Positions 50,937 through 59,551 of a DNA stretch of 64,000 bases are shown here, piece after piece. The first letter of the stretch is position 1, and each line of letters opens with the position of its first letter. This DNA is from Bacteroidota bacterium. GTDB lineage: Bacteria > Bacteroidota > Bacteroidia > Flavobacteriales_D > Sanyastnellaceae. The notes below the pieces were generated by a model. That model saw nothing but the letters and a program-made list of their open reading frames with translations, made no database searches and was not told where the DNA came from. The DNA is taken from positions 99,955 to 163,954 of the forward strand of contig JAQBVN010000001.1 in the NCBI GenBank assembly GCA_027622975.1, given 5' to 3'. Made by a program: the position numbers and the translations under genes.

Positions 50937-52388
50937 TCATGGAGTTGCAATCTCTTCGACGGATTTGCTGGAGTTTTGGGCTTGAATATCCATCACCACA
51001 AGCAATGCCAAGAACCCCCAGAAGGGAGCACTGGCCTTGTCGGTGTCGAGGTAATTGTTCAGGATGCCATGGACGAAATAGGTCATCAGGCCTAAAAACA
51101 AGCCCATGGCCAAACGCCGTTCTTCCGGGTTCACCAACACGCGATGCAACTTGAATCCCAGGTGGCAAGTGACCAGGAGCAACCCCAAAAAAGCAATCAG
51201 TCCAAACAATCCTTGCTCTGCCAGCGGTCCGAGGTATTCGCTGTGTGCATTGCCCAAATCGGCATTGTTGGTGCTGATCCTCGTTCGCAGGCTGGACGTT
51301 TGAAAGGGTGCGTATTCAAACTGGTAGGTCCCGGGCCCAAATCCCCACACCGGCTTGGCTTGAAACATGGCCCAAGCGCAGGACCACCGGTTGAGCCTTT
51401 CGAGGTTGCTGTCATCGCTTGACACGTTGGAAATGCTTTCCACATGTTGGGCCAAATCGTCCGAGGAGTCCTGTTTGTTCCTCTCGAGCTGAATGACCAA
51501 GGCGTCGAAGCTCAGAAAGAGCAACCCCAGGGCCACCAATCCACAAGCGACGGCGGATTTGAGTTTGACCCCGAGTTTCATCAACACCCACAGTCCTGCC
51601 ACGGCTGCCAAACTTACCCAAGCTGCCCTCGTGAAGGAGAGGATGGTTCCGAGAACGAGCCATGCCAAGCCCAGCGACCACATGACCTTGGAGAAGGAGG
51701 ATTGGGTTTGGCGCCACACCATCGCCACCACAGGAGGAATCATCATGGCCAGGACGGCACCATACGAGGTGTGATCCTTGAAAAAGGGTTTCATCACCCA
51801 ATGACCGGCAGCTTTGCTGAATCCGTAGCCACTGTGACGAAGGAGGGTGTACCCTACAACCACACACAGAGGGATCAGAAGCAGGGAGAGGAATCGATGA
51901 CGGGCTTGTGGGGAGGAGCGAAACCATTCTGCCAAGAGGAAATAAAAGGCCCCGATGAACCAAGCCCTGGCAATCCATGCCTTCAAGGAAACAATGGCAT
52001 GGCTGCTCGGAAGGATGGTCAACCCCATCCACACAAAGCCGGTGAGAATGACCCACGTCGCGGGATGGCGAAGGAGGGAGGCATGGGGTGTTTGGCCTGA
52101 CAACATTCGGGCCACGAAAAGCACCAACAAGCCAAACAACATGGGCTCCGTAGGCACGTACCAACCCATGGATGTCCAGCCAAATTCACCCAAGTTGACG
52201 CTCAGTGGAACCCAAGCAACGACCACCATGAGGAAAAGGTCGAGCCTTGAAAAAGCCCACCAAACGAGCAATCCAGCCAGCGGTAGAGCAAGGACAAAAG
52301 GCCAATCGACAGCCCACCCAAGAATGGCCAATACGACCATCCCAAGCCCCGCCATCCAACCGACATGGCTTGTGAAGCCGTCCTTCAT
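50937..52388 (-). CDS. O-antigen ligase/polymerase-like membrane protein
   Basis: A 483-residue membrane protein with about eleven hydrophobic segments and the Wzy_C-type periplasmic loop (KPVWGFGPGTYQFEYAPF ... NAHSEYLGPLAEQGLFGLI), where the conserved H-x-E/D-Y and Gly pattern is seen in O-antigen ligases. It would polymerise or attach surface polysaccharide. Start 52388 overlaps the wzz-like stop (TGATG). Confidence 0.88.
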   Translation of the reverse strand: MKDGFTSHVGWMAGLGMVVLAILGWAVDWPFVLALPLAGLLVWWAFSRLDLFLMVVVAWVPLSVNLGEFGWTSMGWYVPTEPMLFGLLVLFVARMLSGQTPHASLLRHPATWVILTGFVWMGLTILPSSHAIVSLKAWIARAWFIGAFYFLLAEWFRSSPQARHRFLSLLLIPLCVVVGYTLLRHSGYGFSKAAGHWVMKPFFKDHTSYGAVLAMMIPPVVAMVWRQTQSSFSKVMWSLGLAWLVLGTILSFTRAAWVSLAAVAGLWVLMKLGVKLKSAVACGLVALGLLFLSFDALVIQLERNKQDSSDDLAQHVESISNVSSDDSNLERLNRWSCAWAMFQAKPVWGFGPGTYQFEYAPFQTSSLRTRISTNNADLGNAHSEYLGPLAEQGLFGLIAFLGLLLVTCHLGFKLHRVLVNPEERRLAMGLFLGLMTYFVHGILNNYLDTDKASAPFWGFLALLVVMDIQAQNSSKSVEEIATP

Positions 52389-53404
52389 CACACCACCCCC
52401 TTGCCTTGGGCGCGTTGGTACGTGTCCCACGCCAACATCGCGAGCAGGGCGGCAAGCAGCGACAGAGCTGTGGTCATCGCCACAATCAACCAACGCACCG
52501 GTTTGGCTTTTTTGTCCGCGGCACTCGCATAGTCCACCACAAAACTCGATGGCAATTGGGTTTCCGCGTCCACGCGCATCAACTCCACGCGCTTTTTCAG
52601 CAGGGCCTTTTGTTCATACGCCGCTTCGAGATAGGCGGAGAGGTTGTTGTATCCATTGGCCAGGGCACCAATGCGGGCCAAATCTTTTTGGATGGTGTTG
52701 GCCGCAGATTGATTGCCGGACGCAAGGGCCATGCCATACTGGGCGGTGAGTCCTTCGACTTGGGCCTCAAAATCATAGATTCCCATTGCATGCAACGTGG
52801 CCAAGCTGTCTTCGGCTTCAGCGATTTGTGCAGACGTCTCGCGAAGGGTGTTTTTGGCCAATTCGAAGGCGTCTCTCGCGCGGTCGTTTCTCATTTTGTT
52901 GGCCACACTGTCCACGAGAAATGCCATATCGTTGGCCATGTCTCTGGCGATTTCTGGGTCGGTGTCGAGCACCCGAACTTGAATGGATCCAAACCTCGTC
53001 AAACTGGCGCTCACATTGCTGTTGTATGCTTTGGCTAGATCTGCTTTGGCCCCGGGTTCTTGTGGGTTGATGTCGTAGTGGACAAACAGATTGTACTTCT
53101 CAATCAGTCGGTTCCGAATTCGATGAGAATTGAGAATTTGAAGCAATCGTTCGGCATCCTCAGTTTCTCCGTACGACAGCAGGTCATTCTTCTTGGTTTC
53201 TTCGAAAAATTGTTCGCCAATGGAATGCTGAGATGTGGCAAACATCACCACGGTGCTTTCGAAGTATTCGTCGAGCATCAGAGACACTGCTGAGGAGCCC
53301 AACACGGCGAATGCACCGACAACGACAAACGTTTTGATGTGCTTGAATAGAAAGACGAGCAAGTGGGTCGATTCCATAGGGGAATCACTTCCGGTTGGGG
53401 TCAT
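52388..53404 (-). CDS. Wzz-type chain-length/polysaccharide export membrane protein
   Basis: A 338-residue bitopic protein. First helix near residues 20-40 (FKHIKTFVVVGAFAVLGSSAV), long periplasmic part with coiled coil (ARDAFELAKNTLRETSAQIAEAEDSL), second helix near 315-335 (VRWLIVAMTTALSLLAALLAML). This is the Wzz/PCP plan that sets polysaccharide chain length with the Wzy protein encoded right after it. No cytoplasmic tyrosine kinase domain. Start 53404 is chosen for the -7 box TACCTTCG at 53432. Confidence 0.83.
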   Translation of the reverse strand: MTPTGSDSPMESTHLLVFLFKHIKTFVVVGAFAVLGSSAVSLMLDEYFESTVVMFATSQHSIGEQFFEETKKNDLLSYGETEDAERLLQILNSHRIRNRLIEKYNLFVHYDINPQEPGAKADLAKAYNSNVSASLTRFGSIQVRVLDTDPEIARDMANDMAFLVDSVANKMRNDRARDAFELAKNTLRETSAQIAEAEDSLATLHAMGIYDFEAQVEGLTAQYGMALASGNQSAANTIQKDLARIGALANGYNNLSAYLEAAYEQKALLKKRVELMRVDAETQLPSSFVVDYASAADKKAKPVRWLIVAMTTALSLLAALLAMLAWDTYQRAQGKGVV

Positions 53405-53431
53405 GGCCAAGGGAGGTTGTGAATGTTGGGT

Positions 53432-53439
53432 GCGAAGGT
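53432..53439 (-). promoter_or_regulatory. candidate -7 box for the wzz-like gene (TACCTTCG + CACCC)
   Basis: One change from TAnnTTTG, followed by CACCC as in the HU and tRNA-Pro boxes. It predicts a leader of about 24 bases. Confidence 0.45.
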
Positions 53440-53494
53440 AAACTTTGGGGGTGGTTTGCGGGAACATTCTCCTGACCAAACCCCCACACCGCGA

Positions 53495-53502
53495 TACCTT
53501 TG
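53495..53502 (+). promoter_or_regulatory. candidate -7 box for the glycosyltransferase (TACCTTTG)
   Basis: Exact TAnnTTTG match whose last base is six bases before the ATG at 53508; the transcript should begin at or within two bases of the start codon. Confidence 0.55.
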
Positions 53503-53507
53503 GCGTC

Positions 53508-54665
53508 ATGGCTCGGATTGCCCTCAACGGTCGTTTGTTGGTTCCAGGAAAGATGGAAGGCATCGGCATCTTCACGCTGCACTGCCTGAAAGAACTCGTC
53601 AAGCTTCGACCCAATGACACCTTTTTGCTCCTGGTAGACAGGCCCGACGATGTGTTGTTTCACTTGGGAGACCATGTGGAAGTGCGCCGAATTTGGGTGC
53701 CAGGTCGGCGACCTTGGTTGCTTCGACTTTGGTTTGATGCGGCCGTCCCCTTGGTTCTTCGCTCTTGGCGGGCCGACGCTTTTGTGTCTCTTGAGGGGCC
53801 CATCTCTTTGGGTATGCCGGGGAATTTCCCCCAGCTTTCGGTCATCCACGATTTGAATTTCGAGCATTGTCCAGAATGGTTGCCTCGGACATGGGCTCGT
53901 TACTACCGAGGTATGTTTCCGCAATTCGCCCGCAAGGCTCACGTTCTCTGCACAGTTTCTGAGGCTTCCAAAAGGGACATTGCCCATCGGTACGGCGTGG
54001 AGGCGCAATCGATTCATGTGATTCCCAACGCGGCATCTTCTGAATTCGTGCCCGTGAAGGATCGAAGGGCGGCCCAAGAAATTCTGTCCAACGGACGGCC
54101 CTATTTCTTGTTCGTGGGATCGTTGCATCCCCGAAAGAATTTGGAGGGCTTGCTCGAGGCATTTGGCAAGTACTGCTCGAGAGGGGGCGAATGGGATTTG
54201 GTCGTGGTTGGTGTTGCCATGTGGCCCCAAAGTGAGGAGATTTCAGTCGTCAGCCCCCTCAGGGATGTCGACGTTGAATCCAGGGTTCATTGGGTCGGAC
54301 GTCTCAACGAGGGAGCGCTGGCCCAAGCAGTGGGCGGTGCCGAGGCTTTGGTGTTTGTTCCTTGGCTTGAAGGATTTGGGATCCCTGTGGTGGAGGCCAT
54401 GGCTTCTGGAACGCCTGTGATTTGCAGCGACACAAGTTCTCTTCCTGAAGTCTGTGGGGGTGCGGCATTTGCCCTCGTGCCACCTGGAGATTCCTCGGAG
54501 ATTGCTGCGGCCATGATTGCGTTGGCTCAAGAACCGGAACGCCGAGCAAGGTGCGTTGAAGCTGGCCTTGCAAGGGCAGGGATGTTCAGCTGGACCCAAA
54601 GCGGGATGAAGCTCAGCACCGCTGTAAACTTGTTGTTGACTTCCTCTCAATCAAGCCATGATTGA
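53508..54665 (+). CDS. GT4-family glycosyltransferase
   Basis: A 385-residue GT-B glycosyltransferase. Donor-site C-terminal half: PYFLFVGSLHPRKNLEGLLEAF, then the retaining-GT signature EALVFVPWLEGFGIPVVEAMASG (E-x7-E) and ICSDTSSLPEVCGGAAFALVPPGD. The acceptor half contains LSVIHDLNFEHCPEW. It probably adds a sugar in surface polysaccharide synthesis with the divergent wzz/wzy-like genes. Start 53508 (MARIALNGRLLVPGKMEG) is the conserved one and lies next to a promoter box. It overlaps rnhB by 8 bases. Confidence 0.88.
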   Translation: MARIALNGRLLVPGKMEGIGIFTLHCLKELVKLRPNDTFLLLVDRPDDVLFHLGDHVEVRRIWVPGRRPWLLRLWFDAAVPLVLRSWRADAFVSLEGPISLGMPGNFPQLSVIHDLNFEHCPEWLPRTWARYYRGMFPQFARKAHVLCTVSEASKRDIAHRYGVEAQSIHVIPNAASSEFVPVKDRRAAQEILSNGRPYFLFVGSLHPRKNLEGLLEAFGKYCSRGGEWDLVVVGVAMWPQSEEISVVSPLRDVDVESRVHWVGRLNEGALAQAVGGAEALVFVPWLEGFGIPVVEAMASGTPVICSDTSSLPEVCGGAAFALVPPGDSSEIAAAMIALAQEPERRARCVEAGLARAGMFSWTQSGMKLSTAVNLLLTSSQSSHD

Positions 54666-55272
54666 AGAAAACAAGGGTTTGATCACCCAGGTGGTCCGAG
54701 GACGCGTCGAAGCAGGATGCGACGAAGCAGGGCGTGGATGCCTGGCGGGACCCGTCGTGGCTGCGGCGGTGGTGTTGAAGGCGTCAACCGCGCAGCGCCT
54801 CCCCCTGAATGACAGCAAAAAATTGTCTGTGGCGCAACGCAATGAACTCCGCCGAGCCATTGAAGATCAGGCCATTACATGGTCTGTGGCCTTTGTGAGT
54901 CCTGAAGACATTGACAGGATGAACATTCTCCAAGCCTCCTTTGAAGCCATGAGACGCGCAGTCCGGGGGTTGGCGGGCAGTCCGGACCATTTGTTGATCG
55001 ATGGCAACCGCTTCGTTTCGGCCAAAGACATGCCGCCTCACACGTGCTTTGTCAAGGGAGATGCTCGGGTCGCATCCATTGCAGCGGCTAGCATTTTGGC
55101 CAAAACCCACAGGGACGCCTACATGATGGCAGCCGCCTCCGCCTATCCTGAATATGGCTGGGATCAAAACATGGGATACCCCACCCAAAAGCATCGCACA
55201 GCCCTGCTAGTCCATGGAAATACGCCCTTGCACAGGCGGACCTTCACATGGCAACCACCCACCTTGTTTTAG
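54658..55272 (+). CDS. rnhB: ribonuclease HII
   Basis: A 204-residue RNase HII. Catalytic motif EAGCDEAGRGCLAGPVV (Asp and Glu), NDSKKLS, LLIDGNRF (Asp) and KGDARVASIAAASILAKTHRD (Asp). It cuts ribonucleotides within DNA. Starts inside the glycosyltransferase stop (ATGATTGA), so the two are coupled. Confidence 0.95.
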   Translation: MIEENKGLITQVVRGRVEAGCDEAGRGCLAGPVVAAAVVLKASTAQRLPLNDSKKLSVAQRNELRRAIEDQAITWSVAFVSPEDIDRMNILQASFEAMRRAVRGLAGSPDHLLIDGNRFVSAKDMPPHTCFVKGDARVASIAAASILAKTHRDAYMMAAASAYPEYGWDQNMGYPTQKHRTALLVHGNTPLHRRTFTWQPPTLF

Positions 55273-55385
55273 CCTTGGTTTTTGGTGACTGGGGTGCGGA
55301 GTGTTTCATTCACGCCTCAAGCCAGGGTTTGAATGGTGTGTCATCAAGGGAGTGTCAATTTCGTGTGAAATCTTGGTTGAATGCC

Positions 55386-55414
55386 TTGTTTTGGCCTAGG
55401 AATGAGTAATTTCA
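55386..55414 (+). promoter_or_regulatory. possible promoter of the large surface protein (TTG-N18-TAATTTCA)
   Basis: TTG at 55386-55388 and a two-mismatch -7 box at 55407-55414 followed by CCC, in the 171-base gap after rnhB. The rest of that gap shows no gene or terminator. Confidence 0.35.
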
Positions 55415-55443
55415 CCCGTCCAAAACCCTTTAAAGTCAACCCC

Positions 55444-58400
55444 ATGCGTATTATGACTCGGCTTCTTGCCTTCGCATCCATTTCCTTTGGAATGACCCAA
55501 TCATTCGCCCAATGTGAGAACCTTTTCTTCTCCGAGGCGGCTGAGGGCTCCTCCAACAACAAGTACCTGGAAATTTACAACCCCACCGCATCCACTGTGG
55601 ATTTGACGGGTTATGCTTTCCCCAGTGTTTCCAATGCACCTGACAATGGTGCTGGGAATTATGATTTTTGGAATGAATTCCCAGCAGGAGCGAGCGTTGA
55701 GCCAGGCGATGTGTACATCATTGCCCATCCGTCAGCTAATCCGAGCATCCTCGAGTTTGCCGACCTGACTTTCACATTCCTGTCCAATGGTGATGACGGA
55801 TTCATTCTCGTTCAAGGGGACACGGCGAGCTTCGTGCAGATTGATGCCGTTGGTGATTGGAATGGCGATCCAGGAACAGGATGGGATGTGGCAGGGGTGG
55901 CAGCGGGTACGGCCAACCACACCCTTGTGCGGAAGTCGACGGTCAGTTCTGGCAACGGAGGTGATTGGATGACCAGCGCGGGCACCACAGCTGAAGACAG
56001 TGAGTGGATTGTCCTGGACAATGATGATTGGACCAACCTCGACGCCCATGAATTCTTGGGTTGTGGTGCGCTCGCAGAGGGGTGCACGAACCCTGCAGCC
56101 ATCAACTACGATCCGTCAGCTCTCTTGGATGATGGTAGCTGCAATTTTGACAATCCTTGCAATGTGGAGGGCGTGGTTGTCGAAGCCTCAAGCTACCAAT
56201 TTGTTCCTGCTGACTTGACCATTGATGTAGGCCAAACGGTGGTTTTCTCCAACCTCGGAGGCAACCACAATGCCAATGGAGACATCGACACCCAAACGGG
56301 CTCTTCTTTTGGAAACCCCGAAGCGTTTTACTTTGATCCCATCGTGGGAGCAGCGGGAGGTGTTTGCATTGGTTCTCACACGTTCAACGTTCCCGGAGTG
56401 TACACGTACGATTGCTCTGTGGGTTCTCACGCGGCCTTGGGCATGGTGGGTACCATCACCGTGGGTCAGGGGGGATGCACCAATGCGGCCTCTCCCAACT
56501 ACGATGCATCAGCGGATTACAATGACGGCTCGTGCATTGAAGTGTCTTTGACGTCCATTGCCGACATTCAGTTGGGCCAAGAAACGGCTGTGTTCACGGA
56601 CTCGGTCGTTGTGACCAGTGGTGTGGTGACGGGGGTGTTTGGAAGCAATGTGAGCATTCAAGACGGACAAGGTGCCTACAGTGGCATGTGGCTCTTTGGG
56701 CCTGATGTGCCTGTCCAAGTCGGAGATTTGATTGAGGCCACGGGTGCGGTGACCGAGTACTTCGGCAAAACCCAAATCTCGACCCCTGCCGTGGTGATTC
56801 TCAGCCAAGGCAACGCATTGCCAACACCCGAGTCACTCGGCACGTTGGAGTCTGGAGCAGAAGCTTGGGAGGGCGTGTTGGTGGAAGTCACTGGTGGGGT
56901 AGTCAATCCAAGCCTTGGTTTTGGCGAATGGTCTTTGTCAGATGGCACTGGCGAGGTTGCTGTGGACGATGCCGGATACGATGCCATTGGTGCAGGATTG
57001 GTTGGCCTTGGCAACACGTTGCAAGTGACGGGTCCCATGGATTACACGTTCTCTGCATTCAAAGTCCAGCCACGAAGTGCCAACGACGTGCTTTTGTACG
57101 GTTGCACCACGCAAGGGGCAGTCAACTACAATGAGTTGGCCTCTCTGGACGATGGCAGCTGTTTGTACGAGGGTGGGGAGTGCAGCGTGTTCATTTCAGA
57201 ATACGCCGAAGGTTCTTCAAACAACAAATACATGGAGCTCTTCAACCCAACATCCTCACCCATTTTCTTGGATGAGTACACCTTTGGGAACTGCTCCAAC
57301 GGATGTGACGCCCTCGGCTCAGCATCTTCCATCACCGGAAACGTCGATTATTGGACGTTCAATTTCCCAGCAGGTTCTCAAATCGCCCCTGGAGGAACGT
57401 TCATCGTGGCACACCCCGCTGCCGATGCATTGATTTTGGCTCAGGCGGACATGACCTACACCTATTTGAGCAATGGTGACGACACCTATGTCTTGGCCAA
57501 AATTGCGGGAGGCGACACCACCGTGGTTGACATCATTGGAAACCTCGGCCCAGATCCGGGCAGTGGTTTTGCCGTTGCCGGTGTGCTGAACGCCACCCAA
57601 AATGCCACCCTTGTTCGGAAGCCTAGTGTCAGCCAAGGCAATGCCGGTGATTGGGCCATGAGTGCTGGAACCAATGAGATTGACTCCGAGTGGATCATCA
57701 ATCCTCAGGACGATTGGACCAACCTCGGAATTCACACTTTCCAAGGAGCCTGTGCCGCCGACAACACCGGATGCACGGACCCTGGTGCTGTCAACTACGA
57801 TGCTTCTGCCACGGAGGATGATGGCTCGTGCATCTTCATTCCCAACTTGACCATTCAAGAAATTCACCAAGGCAATTTCTCAGGACAGGTGGTGACTTCG
57901 GGAATCGTGACAGGTGTGTACGCCAACAACAGTGCTTTGGCAGGACAGCCTTCCTATGCCATTCAAAACGCCAACGGTCCTTTCTCTGCCATTTGGGTGA
58001 TTGGTTCTGGTGTGTCTGTAGGAGATCAGGTTGAAGTAGCGGGAAGCGTGAGTGTTGTCTACGGTCTTCGTCAGATTTTGTCAGCAGTTCCCACAATTCA
58101 ATCCTCAGGCAATGCCCTGCCCACGGCAGAAAGCCTTGCGCCTTCAGCCATCAATGATGAGCAGTGGGAAAGCGTGTTGGTGGAGATCACCGGAGAAATG
58201 GCGAGCTTGAACGCCACGTATGGGGAGTGGCTGTTGAGTGACGGTGTGGGCACCGGTATGGTGGCCGCTTTGGGTTACAATGCAATCAATGACAGTATCG
58301 ATGTTGCCGGAGTCATGATGCCCGTGGTCGAGGTAGGCGCGAACTATCGTGTGACCGGCCCCAATTTCTTCAGCTACAACAATTGGAAATTGACTCCGCG

Positions 58401-59469
58401 CACTGCGGAAGACGTCGTGCGGATTGGATGCACGGATTCGTCGTTCCCCAATTACGATGCACTTGCTTCCGAGGACGATGGCTCTTGTGCCAATGTTTCA
58501 GGATGCACGAATCCCGATGCGGACAATTACGATCCGTCGGCCACCCTCGATGACGGATCATGCGTAATCACCGGTTGCACAGATCCGGCCGCGTTGAACT
58601 ACAACGTCAACACCACCTTGGAGGACAACACGACGTGCTACTATACTTTGCCGAGCATCATCATCAACGAGATTCACTACAATCCTTGTGGTTTGCAAGG
58701 AGATGACTTCGACTACGAATTCGTGGAGTTGTTGAACATTGGTGATTTGGCAGCGGATCTTTCTGGATTTGAATTCTACAACACCGCAGGTGGTTTGGAT
58801 CAGTTGGGTTTGACGTTCCCTGAGGGAACCAGCATCGCTGCTGGAGAATTCATCGTGCTGACTGTGTCTGCAGCTGGAACCTCGAATTACAGCGGCAATG
58901 GATACCAAGTGTTCCAGTTGGATCAGGGCAATTTCAGCAACTCTGGTGAAGCCCTTTCTTTGCGCGACGGATTTGGCAACGTGGTGAACGCTGTGACGTA
59001 TGCCACGTCTGGTGTTTGGCCTTCCTCTGCACAAGGAATCTTGGGCTTCAACTGGATTGACAGTCCCAACGGCGGATGTGCCACGTTGGAATACATCCCT
59101 GAAATTCTGGCTGCGTACCTGAACACACCAGTCGGCAATGGCAACGATTTTGGCGGAAACTGGCAAGCGTCATGGGTCTTCGATGGAACCCCAGGTGCGG
59201 CCAACAGTTCTGCCTTTGGCTGCAACAACCCCAATGCTTGCAACTTCAACAGCAACGCCCTCTTGGGAGATCCAACACAATGCACCTTCGATTGTTTTGG
59301 ATGCACTTACCCTGAGGCCGACAACTTCACAGCTGGGGCCACCCAAGACAATGGCTCCTGCACGTTCACCTCGGCCAACCCATGTCCTGCGGACCTCAAT
59401 GCCGACGGATCTGTGACAACGGCGGACTTGCTGATTTTCCTCGTCGATTTCGGAGGTACCTGCCTCTAA
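55444..59469 (+). CDS. large modular secreted protein: lamin-tail, cupredoxin, OB-fold, Cys-repeat and dockerin-like domains
   Basis: 1342 residues with signal peptide (LLAFASISFGMTQSFAQ). Order: lamin-tail domain (about 24-207), GCTNPAAINYDPSALLDDG-type repeat, a cupredoxin domain (about 239-341) with a complete type 1 copper set (His275, Cys324, His329, Met334), repeat, OB-fold region like that of YhcR/ExeM nucleases (about 370-550), repeat, second lamin-tail (about 579-790), repeat, second OB-fold, three repeats, third lamin-tail, two repeats, and a final dockerin-like EF-hand (CPADLNADGSVTTADLLIFL). Nine Cys repeats in all. No nuclease catalytic domain and no recognisable type IX C-terminal domain. 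Probably a surface adhesin or scaffold; function unknown. Confidence 0.83.
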   Translation: MRIMTRLLAFASISFGMTQSFAQCENLFFSEAAEGSSNNKYLEIYNPTASTVDLTGYAFPSVSNAPDNGAGNYDFWNEFPAGASVEPGDVYIIAHPSANPSILEFADLTFTFLSNGDDGFILVQGDTASFVQIDAVGDWNGDPGTGWDVAGVAAGTANHTLVRKSTVSSGNGGDWMTSAGTTAEDSEWIVLDNDDWTNLDAHEFLGCGALAEGCTNPAAINYDPSALLDDGSCNFDNPCNVEGVVVEASSYQFVPADLTIDVGQTVVFSNLGGNHNANGDIDTQTGSSFGNPEAFYFDPIVGAAGGVCIGSHTFNVPGVYTYDCSVGSHAALGMVGTITVGQGGCTNAASPNYDASADYNDGSCIEVSLTSIADIQLGQETAVFTDSVVVTSGVVTGVFGSNVSIQDGQGAYSGMWLFGPDVPVQVGDLIEATGAVTEYFGKTQISTPAVVILSQGNALPTPESLGTLESGAEAWEGVLVEVTGGVVNPSLGFGEWSLSDGTGEVAVDDAGYDAIGAGLVGLGNTLQVTGPMDYTFSAFKVQPRSANDVLLYGCTTQGAVNYNELASLDDGSCLYEGGECSVFISEYAEGSSNNKYMELFNPTSSPIFLDEYTFGNCSNGCDALGSASSITGNVDYWTFNFPAGSQIAPGGTFIVAHPAADALILAQADMTYTYLSNGDDTYVLAKIAGGDTTVVDIIGNLGPDPGSGFAVAGVLNATQNATLVRKPSVSQGNAGDWAMSAGTNEIDSEWIINPQDDWTNLGIHTFQGACAADNTGCTDPGAVNYDASATEDDGSCIFIPNLTIQEIHQGNFSGQVVTSGIVTGVYANNSALAGQPSYAIQNANGPFSAIWVIGSGVSVGDQVEVAGSVSVVYGLRQILSAVPTIQSSGNALPTAESLAPSAINDEQWESVLVEITGEMASLNATYGEWLLSDGVGTGMVAALGYNAINDSIDVAGVMMPVVEVGANYRVTGPNFFSYNNWKLTPRTAEDVVRIGCTDSSFPNYDALASEDDGSCANVSGCTNPDADNYDPSATLDDGSCVITGCTDPAALNYNVNTTLEDNTTCYYTLPSIIINEIHYNPCGLQGDDFDYEFVELLNIGDLAADLSGFEFYNTAGGLDQLGLTFPEGTSIAAGEFIVLTVSAAGTSNYSGNGYQVFQLDQGNFSNSGEALSLRDGFGNVVNAVTYATSGVWPSSAQGILGFNWIDSPNGGCATLEYIPEILAAYLNTPVGNGNDFGGNWQASWVFDGTPGAANSSAFGCNNPNACNFNSNALLGDPTQCTFDCFGCTYPEADNFTAGATQDNGSCTFTSANPCPADLNADGSVTTADLLIFLVDFGGTCL

Positions 59470-59492
59470 TCGCAAAGGGCCACAAAATATCG

Positions 59493-59523
59493 AGAAGGGC
59501 GCCCATGCGGCGCCCTTCTTTTA
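59493..59523 (+). terminator. intrinsic terminator after the surface protein
   Basis: Stem AGAAGGGCGCC (59493-59503), loop CATGC, stem GGCGCCCTTCT (59509-59519), then TTTA. Lies 24 bases after the stop codon. Confidence 0.85.
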
Positions 59524-59551
59524 TCTTCCCCTCCCAAACGCAACGAGTGGC

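Noticed and set aside
55444-59469. Extracellular nuclease
   Set aside because: Lamin-tail and OB folds suggest the nuclease context, but no endonuclease/exonuclease/phosphatase domain is present.
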